From Onchidella celtica (taxonomy: Eukaryota; Mollusca; Gastropoda; Systellommatophora; Onchidiidae), in the NCBI GenBank assembly GCA_963931925.1, contig OZ007581.1, forward strand, positions 12,708,162-12,772,161: DNA of 64,000 nucleotides, read 5' to 3'. Shown here in pieces: positions 1 through 13,100 of this stretch; positions within the stretch are counted from its first letter, which is position 1, and every line of letters begins with the position of its first letter. The position numbers and the translations under genes were made by a program. The notes below the pieces were generated by a model. It ran no database searches. It was not told the origin of the DNA and saw nothing but the letters and a program-made list of their open reading frames with translations.

Positions 1-1700
1 TCAAGTTAACATACACACAAGATGCGAATTTACTTGGCATTAGCTTTCCTTCTACCTCATGCCACAAGAAGCATTCCACGTCATCTTTATTGACCAGATT
101 GTAGATTGATAAATCGTGGATGTACAAGTTTGTTTTTGTAACATGAGGCCAGTGCATTTAGACCTGGAGCGAGGAGCTTTGCCTGCAAATCCATCGTTGT
201 CAATACAACATCCCCATGCACAGCAAGTAGTTTTTCCTGGGTTTTAGAAGTCTGTGCATCATCTGCTTTTATTAGCCTTCCAATTTACCTCGTCGTAGGA
301 CACACACGTGTCGCACTGACTTAGCGGTGTTTGAATATGGCCAAAATCTGGGACTTGAAAGTATGTTTTCAAAAAGTCTTTGGCTCACAGCCTGTTGGTC
401 CATCTCTCTGCGGCGTTCCACATAAGTTCGATAGACCTCAGCCACAATTCTAAACTGACATTCCAGTCAGTGCTTTTTGATGAACCTGTGACATGGTGGG
501 AAGGCATCGTTGCCAACAACTGCAGGAATCCCTCTATGCAAAAGTCTTAGCTTTCTTTAGCTCCGTCGTGGTGCAAAGTGCTTGCAGATCTCAATGTTCA
601 GTGTTCCTCACTGACCATCTTCCTATGTGTTTACTACCATAATGGCACACACTTGTTTCCGTATGGCTTTCAAATTCAGATGATACAGCAGCGTCCTCCT
701 CCTCCAGTCAGATGTTTCAGAATTGCAAGAAGATATGGCGGCCATTGTTTTTGTCTTCCATGACAGTTCCCAGAAGTAATCGATGAGTTGCTCCGGATCT
801 TCATCTGTGACTTCCTGTCAAGAGTCTGTTAAGTATGCATGCTTATTTCTCTCCTTGCGCAACGCTCTGGAACTGCCTGCAGCTTGTAAGTCTTTGATTC
901 TTTAGTAAGCTTCTTTCCAGTGTACTCTTTGCCATTTTCACGCCATGACAATCATTTTGCTTGGTTGAAGGTAATATTTTGTTTCACTGGAACGACCTTT
1001 TTAGCTGAGTTAGAAGGATTCCACACCGATCTGTTCATCATTTGTTTCACACACTACATCTCACGGGCTGATTATGTCCTTCTCTTGGTCAGTTTGCCGT
1101 TGCCACGCTGGTTCAGTGCCAGAGCATAGACTTTCCTGTCCCTCTTACTGTGCAGCGACAGTGATACTCACTTCTTGCTGGTTGTCAGGGGCATCTTGCA
1201 GTACATTCACATTCTCTTGATGAGCCTCATCACTTTGCAACATTTTTATGTCTTCAGAGCACGTAAAGCGTACTCAAACGACACTTAATGAAAGGATAGT
1301 CAGTTAATTCTTTATCACTGTTGACAGGCCATTGATAGTGGAATCATTTCAGACTCGTTCCATAGGACTGGTGGTCCAGCGCTGGCATTTCCCTTTGGAC
1401 TAATTTGCCACAGCGTTCTCAGAGTTTTGGTATGGCAATGGTGGATCATTAATTTGATTGAGAAATTGTAACCTCAGTTTCTCACAAAATGTCTTCTCCT
1501 CTTTGTGTCTTTGAAGGTGAACAAGGTAATTTCGATAAGCTAAGGCTGGCTTTCATTTCTGCTACACTAGCTGATCTCCGTCTCTTTAGTGTTGGTAGAG
1601 ATGGAGCGTTCCCGTCTTTCAGCCGGCATAGTTCCGCTGGTGCTCCAGTAGTGGCACCTTCCAGCGACAGCATTCTCAAGAGTTTTGGTTTCGCGATGAC
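1..1700 (-). pseudogene. Decayed transposase-like ORF, truncated by the window edge
   Basis: Read on the minus strand, short open stretches in changing frames follow one another as if from one protein of about 500 residues. They include an N-terminal piece starting near 1679 (MLSLEGATTGAPAEL), a middle piece with EYTGKKLTKESKTYKLQ, a QCDTCVSYDEVNW segment near 300-330, and a last piece with YNLVNKDDVECFLWHE near 70-120. Stops and frameshifts separate them, so it is dead. The QCDTC and Y-x-WHE segments resemble those in multicopy invertebrate transposase-like proteins, but I cannot name the superfamily. Its C-terminal part lies outside the window. No terminal repeats are visible. Confidence 0.45.
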
Positions 1701-1750
1701 AGATTATTTGATTTTGGTTTTGTTTACATTTCTTTCGACAAAATAGGTTG

Positions 1751-2150
1751 TATGAATATACAAAATCAAAGTCCGGCTATGTTTGTAGTGAAACAGCCAA
1801 ATTGTCCGTGCAAATTGCCATTGGCAACTTCAAAATATCAAGGGTCTATATGGACAGTTAGTATTTAAGTGGCCATACGCTCTTACAAAGGGGGAGAGGG
1901 GGTTGAAGCCAATGGTTAAGAATGAACAGTGATTTGGAGAGTGGTGGTGGTGGAGGATGGGGGGGGGGAGGGCAGAGGAAAGCTCTTCAAGTGTGAAGGA
2001 CCTCCTTTGATATGAAGTCGGCATGTCACATCAACAGGAGTTGTAAATGTGAAACGAAAGAAGGTGAGAATGTTTACCTATCTACATTTGCCATCATCGG
2101 CGAACTTCAAAGTGGCTTGACGCGACATTGTGTCATCATCATTGCCTTTC
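1751..2150. other. No gene seen
   Basis: Non-coding stretch with a G-rich run near 1960-1971. No open frame, splice pair or repeat boundary can be supported. Confidence 0.5.
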
Positions 2151-2666
2151 TCACCCTGGATCAGGGTATAGGCCACCAACAAACACTTTCCATCCCTCTC
2201 TATCATGGGCCAGTCTCTTTACATTATTCCAAGTCTTTCCGCTTCGTTGCACATCATTTTCTCTGGCTCTTCTCCACGTTCCGCGCGGCCTTCCTCTTGA
2301 TCTCTTGCCCTGGGGATTCCAATCCAATACCTTCTTCGTGATGCTGTTTCCTGGCCTCCTGAGAGTGTGGCCGATCCATCTCCATCGCCTCCTACCAATT
2401 TCCTCTCTGACTGGGCTCTGTCTTGTTCTTTTCCATACAATTTCATTGCTGACCTTGTCTGTCCATCTGATCTTAAGTAGCTTCCTCAAACATCTGTTGA
2501 TGAAAACTTGGATTCTCTTTATGCAGGCCTGGGACGCATTCCAAGTCTCACATCCATACAACAGGACTGACTTCACGTCATTGTGTAAGGGGATTAAAAT
2601 ATGATTATTGTCTACTTCTTTGAAGTCCATCTGGACCCCGAGACAGACATAAGGGAAGAAGCGCAC
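2151..2666 (-). mobile_element. LINE fragment, C-terminal part of an endonuclease/reverse-transcriptase ORF
   Basis: An open frame of 171 codons on the minus strand has the pattern found after the fingers-palm part of many invertebrate non-LTR retrotransposon polymerases. LLYGCETW comes first, then FINRCLRKLLKIRW, then RRWRWIGHTLRRP, then NPQGKRSRGRPRGTWRR, ending GWKVFVGGLYP. No catalytic FADD/YADD box is present in the piece, so it is a 5'-truncated or broken copy. It lies in the same orientation as the LINE fragment at 3320-5010, but the C-terminal sequence type differs, so it is probably a separate insertion. Confidence 0.75.
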
Positions 2667-3319
2667 ACTTGTTGTCTAACAATAGAATCTGTAATTGCCA
2701 TCCCACCAACTGCCTACAATTTGTCGGCAAAAGAAATTACTCTCAAGATTTAAAATGATAGTAACAATAATAATAAAAATAAGAAGAATATCCGTGGTAT
2801 ATAGCGAAATAAAACAGCACAATATCATTCACTGTCTTTTATCCTTTTGAAATGATTTAATATGTGATTCATGCAAAAAGAAATTTATTGTGAGGGAGCG
2901 GTAACAGTTAAATATAAGAAAGGGGGGGGGGGTTGGGGGGGGGGGGATTTGCTATTAAACATCTGAGAACACAGGCCGGTGACAATGACCAAAGGATTAG
3001 TAGGCTATTGTGCACAACCAGCTAATGACTGACCCACAAGCACCGACAGTCTTTTGTTAGACTGTCCCCGGGGGCGGCGCTAGGGATTTAGAAGTTTTTA
3101 TCATGCGGACAGGTAGGCGGGCCAAACGCTTGACCCGCATGATAATACCTGCTAAAGAGTTAGTGAGGTTTGATCATGCGCATTCTGTGGCCGTGACGGA
3201 TAAGGAGGTTTGCAGACGAAACTTTGTTATTAAAATTTTCACACTTAGGAATTGAATTTGGTTCTAATATTTTGTGAGGGGATGGAGAAGGGTCTGAACA
3301 ATAGATTTTCGCGAAAAAA
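2667..3319. other. Non-coding stretch with repeated ATCATGCG motif
   Basis: Contains a G-run at about 2922-2946. The motif TATCATGCGG near 3098 recurs inverted near 3135, and GTGAGGTTTGATCATGCG near 3162 recurs almost exactly near 3342 at the end of the adjoining LINE fragment. No gene is visible. Confidence 0.45.
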
Positions 3320-5010
3320 CTATTTTCGCCAAAAATCGACTTTGTGAGGTTTTATCATGCGGGCGACGATAGGTTTTATTAATGTATTGAATAGTCTTAG
3401 CTGTAACGAAGGACTCAGCTTTAGACTTTTATGCAAATAAGTCTTCAACCAAAATAAAGCTCTCTGTGCTTGATCAACTAGCACCTGTATACCTTTAGAT
3501 AATTTTCTTGTACTACTAAATGTAAACCCAAGATACTTGAAGGAACTAACGGTTTCCAGAGTTTTATCATTGTACATCCATCTGTCCCGGATTCCAGACT
3601 TCCCTCCCTTGCTGAAAACCACACACTTTGTCTTACCAGTATTCACAGTCAAACCTCACCTAGTACAATATTTATTCAAAGCATTCAAGCCTTGTTGTCG
3701 TCCTAGTGTGCTATCACTAAATAAAGCCATGTCATCTGCAAACATCTGTATCATTATCAAACATTCCTGTATATGTACACCCTTGTCATCATTCGCGGAC
3801 AACCAATCATGTAAGTCATTAATGAACATCGAGAATAAAAAAGGCGACAAAGATCACCCTGACATAGTCCTACATTTGACAAAAAGAAACAGGTATCACT
3901 GGCTTCATTCACACTGCAGACATCCCTCACACATAACTTGATTTTACTACACATGTTTTTCAATAAATTAGTAATTTGTTTAGTTACTCCCCCTTTGCTC
4001 CACTTTAAACAATAGTGCTCTTCTATTTATGCTGTCGAACGCCCGTTCAAAGTCAACAAAAGCACAATATAAACTTTTTGACTTCTTTGAAATAATTCTA
4101 TCAAACCATGCAATATAAACATACAGTCTCTTGTGCCCTTGTTATTACGGACGGAAACCAAACTGGTTATCAAAGAAAACGTTATTACATTCTGCCCAGT
4201 GTGTAAGTCCATTATTTAAAATAGTGGGAATATTAGTGAAAAGTTTACCCAGGTTGCTCAAAAGAGTCATTTTTGGGGTCATCTTTGTGTCCACTTTTGT
4301 AAACTGGAACGATTTTGCCCCATTGCCTCCAGTTTCGGAAAAGAATCTAATTTTAAAATAGTATTAAATAATTTTACTAAAACAACTTTAAACAGCGTAA
4401 CCTCCATATTTAAAAAAATTGTTAACAATAAAAATATTGTCCTAACCTGTGGCTCTGTTACTTTTCAAACTATTAATAGCCCACTCCAATTCATCCACTG
4501 AAATTTCTTCGTGTAGTAGTTGGTCATAATGTTGATCCTCATTCCCCTCCCACCGACTAATTTCTCCTCCTTGCCCTTCCCCCAACGTTGATATCCTGAT
4601 ATTTAGAGTTAGCAAATATCCCACAAAGCCACACTTTCCTATTACCTGAGATTTTTTTTTGGTTTTTCGTTTTCTCCAACAAACCCCCCCCCCCCCCCCC
4701 CCCCCCACTGGATCACAAGGACTAAGCTCGACTAATTTCTCTGCAGATATTTTCTCCGTCCTCCTTTTCTTACGACAACACTTTCTATACTCTTTTCTTA
4801 CGACAACACTTTCTATACTCTTTTCTTACGACAACACTTTCTATACTCTTTTCTTGCAGTGCACATCCTCTCCCTGTCTTCCACACTCTCGGTCAGGCGA
4901 AATTTTCTTTCAGCCCACTTAGACACTTCACATTTTTCCTTGCGTTCATTATCATACCATCGTTCACCAGTTCCTATGCTCTGGACCCACACTGGCTGAC
5001 CTACTTTCAT
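3320..5010 (-). mobile_element. LINE fragment with reverse-transcriptase FADD box, frameshifted
   Basis: Minus-strand pieces in protein order: a linker rich in basic residues ending ARKEYRKCCRKKR (4813-5010), EISVDELEWAINSLKSNRAT (near 4442-4500), GTRDCMFILHGLIE (near 4080-4130), FADDMALFSDS with the catalytic FADD box (3656-3850), and VNTGKTKCVVFSKGGK followed by YLGFTFS (3320-3652). These are the successive blocks of a non-LTR retrotransposon reverse transcriptase. The pieces sit in different frames, and a poly-C tract interrupts the element at 4684-4707. There is no intact endonuclease domain. The clade cannot be settled by eye. Confidence 0.8.
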
Positions 5011-5194
5011 ATAAAATAAATAATTTTGTTTTTTTAAAAAGAAGAAAAATTTGGAACAATGAATATAATGTTTATATCAGTGTAAAAAAAAAAAATTAAT
5101 AATAATAACAATAAAAGGTTCAGAATGGAACATGAAGTTGAAGAAAGAAGAAGATGGCATACAATGTCTGCTTCTATTATTTGTAACATAATTT

Positions 5195-5460
5195 TACACA
5201 AAGAGAAAGAGGGGCAGACATCCAGGCATACAGGCAGTTAGAGAGGGGAGAGAGAGAAGGGGAGAAACAAGAGAAGATGCGGAGAGGGAGGGGATAGAAA
5301 GAGAGGGAGAGGAGGAGAGAGAGGGGCGTGAGAGAGGGAGGGAGAAGAGAGACAGACGGACGGACAGAGAGAGAGAGAGAGACGTGCACACAGAGAAGGA
5401 CACGCATACACTGGCAGACAGACAGAGACGAGATATAGAGAGAGAGAATGAGAATAAGAT
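5195..5460. repeat. GA-rich microsatellite
   Basis: Long purine tract of GAGAGA and GACAGA variants. Open frames read through it on the minus strand are low-complexity Ser/Leu translations and not genes. Confidence 0.85.
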
Positions 5461-5755
5461 AGATCTATCAGCAAAAGTCCGGAGCCTAAATGATTCCGCA
5501 TGATGTGAATGAGTGAAACACTTTGAAAGGAGGCACATCACTGGATATGATTTGAGAGGATGAAAAAATAAGACGGGGAACACACGATAACACTATTTTC
5601 CTGAAGAGTCCGTGACAAAGGCAATGTCGGACATTTCCAAGTGTGGGAAAGGAGCGACCTCTTCCTCCTCATCGCATTCCTGATTCAATTTTTGTTTGTT
5701 TGTTTATTGTTGTTTTTCGTATGGTATACAGTATTTGTTGGTTTTGTCGTCGCTG

Positions 5756-6199
5756 TAAGTTGTTGTTGTTGTTGTTGTTGTTGCTGTTGTTGTTTATTGT
5801 TGATGTTGTTTTTGGTCTTGTTGTCGTTCTTTTTCTTCCTGTTGTTGTCCTTGTTCTTGTTGTTGTCCTTGTTCTTGTTGCTGTTGTTGTTGTCGTTGTT
5901 GTTGTTGCTGTTGTCATTGTTGCTGTTGTTGTTGTCGTTGTTGTTGTTGCTGTTGTCATTGTTGCTGTTGTTGTTGTTGTTGCTGTTGTCATTGTTGCTG
6001 TTGTTGTTGTCGTTGTTGTTATTGTTGTTGTCATTGTTGCTGTTGTTGTTGTCGTTGTTGTTGTTGCTGTTGTCATTGTTGCTGTTGTTGTTGTTGTTGC
6101 TGTTGTCATTGTTGCTGTTGTTGTTGTCGTTGTTGTTATTGTTGTTGTCATTGTTGCTGTTGTTGTTGTCGTTGTTGTTATTGTTGTTGTCATTGTTGC

Positions 6200-6232
<33 letters not shown>

Positions 6233-6682
6233 CATTGTTGCTGCTGTTGTTGTTGTTGCTGTTGTTCTTGTTGCTGTTGTTGTTGTCATTGTTGCTGTTG
6301 TTGTTGTTGTTGCTGTTGTTGTTGTCATTGTTGCTGTTGTTGTTGCTGTTGTTGTTGTCATTGTTGTTGTCGTTGTTGCTGTTGTTGTTGTTGTCATTGT
6401 TGCGGCTGTTGTTGTTGTTGCTGTTGTTGTTGTTGCTGTTGTTGTTGTCATTGTTGCTGTTGTTGTTGTTGTTGCTGTTGTTGTTGTCATTGTTGTTGTT
6501 GTTGTTGCTGTTGTTGTTGCTGTTGTTGTTGTCATTGTTGTTGTTGTTGTTCCTGTTGTTGTTGTCGTTGTTGCTGTTGTTGTTATTGTTGTTGTTGTCA
6601 TTGTTGCTGTTGTCGTTGTTGCTGTTGTTGTTATTGTTGTTGTTGTCATTGTTGCTGTTGTTATTGTTGTTGTCGTCGTTGT

Positions 6683-6713
<31 letters not shown>

Positions 6714-6720
6714 CTTGATG
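5756..6720. repeat. Interrupted TTG trinucleotide array (about 0.96 kb)
   Basis: TTG repeated with CTG, TCG, TCA and TTA variants spaced in recurring blocks, for example around 5920-6060 and again at 6060-6230. It is free of stops in three frames, giving a poly-Leu/Ser and a poly-Val frame on the plus strand and a poly-Thr frame on the minus strand. It lies just 3' of the last recognised exon of gene A and so may fall in its final intron or 3' flank. Confidence 0.9.
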
Positions 6721-6856
6721 TGTTGTTCTTGTTATTGTGGTGATGGTGGTTGTGGTTATTATTTGTCGAGTTTTCCCAGATACCGTTCTTGCACAAGAAG
6801 TGTGCAGATGAAACAGTTCCCGAGAACGAAGGAAACAAAAAATGTTTTATATGAAG

Positions 6857-7158
6857 TTAGAGGGGTAAAGTTCTTTGTCTTTCACTCACCTTCCGTCTCC
6901 TGTAGTAGATAACACCGCCGACGAGTGCCACGAGAGCGAAACAACCCAAAAAGCCCAGAATGCCGCTAGTGAAATCATTCAATCCATCATCATCACCACC
7001 ATCATCATCATCCTCTTTATCTTCACCACCGGCTAAAGTAAACGGTTTCGAGTTTCTATCCACGTCCTGAGAAGTAGTGTCAGGATTATCTGTTTGATAG
7101 TCGTCAGCGGTGGTAGAGGACATATCCGAAGTTGTTGACTCCATGTCTTTTACAGATT
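6857..7158 (-). CDS. Gene A exon 6: acidic stalk, membrane span and cytoplasmic start
   Basis: Acceptor TTTCAG at 7159-7164. The exon enters in phase 1. It encodes a Thr/Ser/Asp stalk, a run [13 protein letters not shown], then [21 protein letters not shown] and RRRK. The donor AAG/GTGAGT lies at 6890/6889. If the donor is unused the frame adds ten residues and stops at 6857. Confidence 0.65.
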
Positions 7159-10100
7159 CTGAAACATGACAATGATAACTATTAACCCTCTGGAGCCCAG
7201 ATCTAGACTGATTTGACGACAAATTGTGTAGCTAATAAAATAGATTGAAAATGGTCAGGGAAGCGTAAAAAGGAAAGTATGTTTTGGGAGAAGAAATGAT
7301 TTATTAAAACAAATTAGCAAGTGATCAGAATCAGAACTAATATCATTTCAGATAATCAATTTGTCCTGGTTGAGCAAGAAGCAAACCAAAAAGTAAGTAT
7401 CCAGCAGATACTGAAGAGCCTTCGGCACTTGATAAGGTGTTTTAATCACATGTTAACCATCACGCCTTACAAGGTGAACACATATTACTCTGATTTTAGC
7501 ACAATATGACGTTTTCAAAACAAGAGACAAAAAAAGAATGATAATAAGGAAAACAAAAAACTATTTTTAGTTCTGCTCTTTAGTCTTATTTGTTCTTTAA
7601 AGAGCTTTGCAAAGTACGTTTGCGGGAGGTTGTTGGGGGGGGGGGTGAACTGAATGCATCGGTGGGAATTTTTGCTTTCGGTAAAAGTCGAACATTTCTC
7701 TAAACAAATCACCCAAATTAAGGAGCACAATGATATAGGTTTGGTCAGTGTTTAATTTTATTGTGAAGGTTTCCTTTTTTTTTTTTATTGCCCCTTCCGC
7801 ATTTTGCCCGATACAAAATGGGGGGGGGGGGGGGCTCCTCGCAGTGATCAATTGCATGTAAAGAGGCCGCGTTGTTCCAATAGTGTATAATGTATTTCAA
7901 CAGTGTGCCACTGTGGCCTCCTTACAGTGACTGTTTGCTGTGCGCATGTAATAGACGAGCGCTGCCTCTGGTATATTAATGTGGTATCTCCATGGGACAG
8001 ACATACTTACCCCGATATCTATGTCGAACGTAGACTATAGCCCTCTTTATGTACGTTGAATTGTCTGAAGAATTGTAAGACATGCTACATATATAGAAAC
8101 CATTGCAGCGTTTGTAGAACTCCTTTAAGACCAGAGTAGCCGTATTGTTCAGGGGGCCACTTTTGTGAAGGTAGTGAGCACAGGGTATTGAGGTATTCCC
8201 CGTACTCTGATTCGACCAGAACGGTGGTGGTGTGATAAGCTGGAATAATGCTGTGGATGTTGCACCTGACGTTGGTGGTGATGATGATAATGATGTCGAT
8301 GGTGGTGATGTTGTAGCAATGGAATCTGGTAATGATGACATCGGAGAGTTAATGGGAGATGTGGTTGACGCTGCAATTCTTTCTGATGGCGTTGCGAAAT
8401 TATAGATTTCATTTGTCCAGAATGAAGGCGAGCTGATATTGACAGATGCTGGTTTATTTACCAAACATTCTGGGAAGGGTATAAATGTCCAGTTGAGCTG
8501 AAAACAACGACATAAAAAAAGGAGCTGAAAATCAAAATTTACCAAGTCCAAATGTCATACTCGTACTTCAGTGAAAAGTGAAGTTTTTATTATTGTTTTA
8601 AGTGACGCTTATTGGATTTACACCTTTTTTTTGTTTTTTTGTTTTTAAAGACGCGGACCCTTTGGTCTTTCAACAATCCGAAGCTCTGAGTGGTATTTCA
8701 TATTGACTTTCTGAAGGGGCGCAAAAGTTCCTCGAATAAGAGAAACCATTAATTCAGACTAAATTCTAACATTGTCATTATGTCACTTTCTTTTGTAAAA
8801 GATCAATCAATGCGAAAAATTCTTCTAAATATATAACTTAAATAATTTTACCTTTTCAAACTTTGCCAGTCTTGCATAAAAAGATTAAAACTTAGTAATT
8901 TTGGTGAGACAGCGAGATTTTTAACATTCCTTTGTTTAACTGTTTTGTGTAACGAAAAAAGCTGGTATTTGCTATCGGGATTTATTAATTAACTGTGGTG
9001 TGATGCCGAGTATCACCGATCATTAAGGTTAGGCAAGCAATATCCCCAAGAGTTTCAACTAATATTATAGCTACAGTCCCAACCGACAAACCATTGCCCT
9101 GGATAGCATTTTCAAAATGTAATTGGTACAAAGCCATATATCACTAGAAAGAGTGAAGCGACCAGAAATTTCTTGCCTGCAAAATTCGAAACAGAAACAT
9201 GATAGGGACATCACCAAATGAGCCAGTCTTACTCCTGAGGCGTCGCTGAGACATGAATGAATGATTTCTTACGTTTAGATGTTTCAAGTGTTATAATTCA
9301 GTATTGTAAGATTGGCCTCTTTGTCACCGCCTTAGTCCTACCTAACTAATATAAATATAAAAATGTTAAACTGTCGCTACCCTTGTCGTATTTAAGGACC
9401 TAAAAATCAAACTTAACGTAGGCGTTAGACCCCTTTCACACGGCGCGGGTGGCGCCCGCGCCCGCACATTTGCGTGGGGTCCACCCTCACCCGCATACCC
9501 TTTCACACGGCGCGGGTGAAAATCGCACCCGCACTTAGATCTCTCCAGTTTTTTTATTCTATTTTACACTGTACAGTCGTGAAATATGGACAGTGATCGG
9601 TTTCTCCTCCTATATCTTGTATTCGCGACAAAAGAGGAGACATAGATGTACATTATCGATGTATCCTTTGATCGGCGAAAGAACTTGCTCCACATAACTG
9701 GCCTCCCTAGTACTAATGATATTAGCAGTTCTTTACCAATATCTGCATCCATACTGTTTCTGCAGAAAAAAAAAGTCACAATCAAAAGGAAATACGGGAT
9801 AACGCGCAGCCAAGGACAAATTCCTGCATACGGTGTACAATTTCAACTTCGCGGGTGCGGGTACCCTAGGGGAACCCGCGCAAACATTTCGCCCGCAAAC
9901 AAGTACGACCCGCACCCGCGCCGTGTGAAAGGCTCCATTGAAAACCTCAGCCTTAGGTTTGCGCGGGCCCCGAACATGTGTGAAAGGGGTCTGAGGGTTC
10001 TCATATTCTGCTGTACCAGTTATCACCTTAACTTCCCCCACCTCTTATTTTGCTAGTTATTACCTTGTTAGTGTAATTCAGGGGCAGGTCAGCCAGGCAT

Positions 10101-13100
10101 GTCAGATTACCTCCTTTGGCATCCATGTCAACGATGTTTCCGAGGTCGCCAGATTCTAAGATGGAAACTTCGAAATCGAGGTATGCTGGGTCACAGTCGA
10201 GTAAACAGTCTTGAGGCATTGATAGGTTTACTCCCAGTGCTGTGGATATTTACATGGCATGTGACATAAGGTGAACTGGTTTTCAAAGTGCCAAAGGGCT
10301 CAAACTGATATCCAGGTGAAAGATTGTGTGATAGAGTTGGATACACTTGTTTTATAAATATAATATTAGAGTGAGACTTAAGAATTCGAGTTACGATTAA
10401 TTAACGGATTCAGTCAGAGGTCTACTTTTTCATGGGTATTTCTAATCTTCTAAAAGCAGCCGCTTTAATATCTATTGCTGGGACAACTTCACCAACTCCC
10501 AAAATCTGGAAACAGTAGTGGACATACAAATAACATCCACTCTTCTGCATTGTACAATCACAGAGTCCCTTTTATTTTCCCGCTTCCATTTTTTGCATAA
10601 TAATTTCTGCTCACGTTCAACTCGGTCTCCAAGCTGTTGTTCCATTGACCTGGGTTGTCCCGTCAGTATTGCTCGGTCTAGCAATTTTTCTTCTTTTTAA
10701 CCCCATTGCCTGCCACACCGATTTCCACTCTATGCCGGGTGCACAAGGGGGCAATACAAGCAAATCTAAAAAATTACACACCCTACGCCCCACGCTTTCA
10801 AAATACACGGAAATGACGCAAGTAAGTCGGGGAACTAACCAGGAAATGCAAAACAATCATGATTCGGGAATTGTCTCTATGAAATGCATACGGACTAGTC
10901 CCCGGAACCGTTCCGGACACATGGCAGTATAGTGAGATTAGACAGCACGGAGCAGTTTTGGGCAAAGCAAGGAAGGGGTTAAGGTAACTTTCTGAATATT
11001 TGTGGAGAAAATGAAACCACGAGACATGGTGTAAGGCGGAAACAGGTTCTTTCAAAAACATTTAGAACCACTGGATTTGAATAACAATAATAATTTTAAA
11101 AAAAAGAAATAGATCTTACATTGATTATATGAGATTTCGCCGAAGTAGAAACTACATCCACTGCCACATTGATGACCAGAGATGTTGATTTGGCAAGAGT
11201 AGTACCCACTGATGTTTGTGGTGGTGGAAATGTTGATGAGGCTGCCGATGTCTGTCTACGGGAAGATAAATATAAAGTGTGACCCCACACAAAAGTGTAT
11301 TGCAAAAAGCCCGCCGGTAGGACTATCAATTATGGGCTCTTAAAAAAAATGGAACAAGTTTGGCATATTTAAGGTAACGAAGTCCTCCGCCAAATCCAGA
11401 TGTAGCTAGTAAACAATTTCTGAACATGAATAATACAAAATCAGGACACAAAACTGCTAAACATAGCTTGTCACCGCTATCGGTTCCTCGCCCACAATGT
11501 GTGTGTGTGTTTTTTTAATTAAAATTTGATAAGATAAAGGCTGTTCTGTGAATTTACATGACAGATTCTATTATATATGGAGATGCAACTGTAAATATGT
11601 AACTGGCAAAGAAGGAACGGGGGGTGGGGGGGGGAGAGGTAGTAAACGCAGTTAGGTCAACAATTGTGCACTTTGAGATAAAGGCAACAAACTTCGCACA
11701 GCTGTAGAAGATTGACATACATTATCATTAACGATTTATAACACCTCGACGGCCCTCTGATCTCTGATTTTCTCTATATTTCTTTAAATTTTGAATGACA
11801 TCGATTCAGGGCTACCTAAACCGATAGAAAGGCTTTTTTTTTTTTTTAATAACCACAGTGCTGCTCCACTGTACTTTTGTAATGATCATTTAACATTCCG
11901 TATTGATCCCCAAACCGCCCTATGGTCAATACTACACCAAAGTTGTGAATTAATGTTATTTTCCGTATTAGATATTAGGATTTGAAATTGAACGTGAGTA
12001 GTAGGTACTCACATATCCGTTGTTAGTGGCCAGACTTACAACAGGCCGCATAATTGACAAGAGTGACCGCTTTTGACCAAAAAAAAATGTGACACATTCC
12101 GAAAGACTAGTAATGCTTTATTAGTATTGTGACGTGTAAAATCTAATATTAATTAGCAAAACAATTCTCGCTGACCTTTAGAATAAGTGGAGTGACCATC
12201 CATCTGGCCAATGGTCATTACAGAAACAAAAACTGTGACGATCTATGGACCTGGTCAAAGAACATTCCCATTCAAATTACAACTAAACCAACTTATTCCA
12301 GGAGGCCGTAGACTGGAAAATACACACCCACAACTGACTGAGGACCTGCAGACTGTCAGAGACATGGGCCCCTTACCAGACATTTTCGTCTATTCCAAGG
12401 CAGATAAGAGATTGGACGTAGACTAACAATTCCATAAATGAATGGCACTACCAAACATAAAATCGACATTGATCGTGCCCAGCGACATTATGCCCAAGGA
12501 AATAGCCAGGAAGGGATCAAACCCATCCAAAGTTCCTGTGGTCAAGGTCGATTTCAAAGGATTTGTACAAGCTCCAGTATACAATCCAGAAAACACCTTG
12601 GCATGAGAGGCCGAAAGAGGTCAGCAACACTGAAAATGTTGACAGAGATGGCTGGAAAGACTTTTAGCAGGATATGGAACAAATAAAATGGCAATTAAAT
12701 TCAAGAAACTGTTCTACCAGTGATATACATATATTTTTTATTTTTTTTTCGCCACGCCAGAAGGCAGTCTGACCTATTTTGGGGTATTTATGCATCATGA
12801 GATGGGCTCCAAGCTACCCAAACCATTTTCTTGCCTTTGCTAAGGAAAGCGAAAATGCTGTCACAGCCAGTGAAAGCCTGAAAGAAAAGTAAAGACAGCG
12901 ACTACTCCAGGCATTAACGGTTTGGTTGTTGGGTGCACTTGAATGTACTTTTATTACACTGAAACAAAATTAAACTATGCATTGCCTGAGAATGATGTCA
13001 TTTGCCCATTCATCTAATAATGTAACCTAGCACTTTTACGAGGCCCGTGTCTAAATACTTGTACGTACAGATCCAGACTTGAATGCTGCAGAACAGTAAA

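Noticed and set aside
5641..6912. 423-codon Leu/Ser-rich, 366-codon Val-rich and 389-codon Thr-rich frames
   Set aside because: All are translations of the TTG trinucleotide array on both strands. Openness follows from the repeat and there is no non-repetitive protein content of note.
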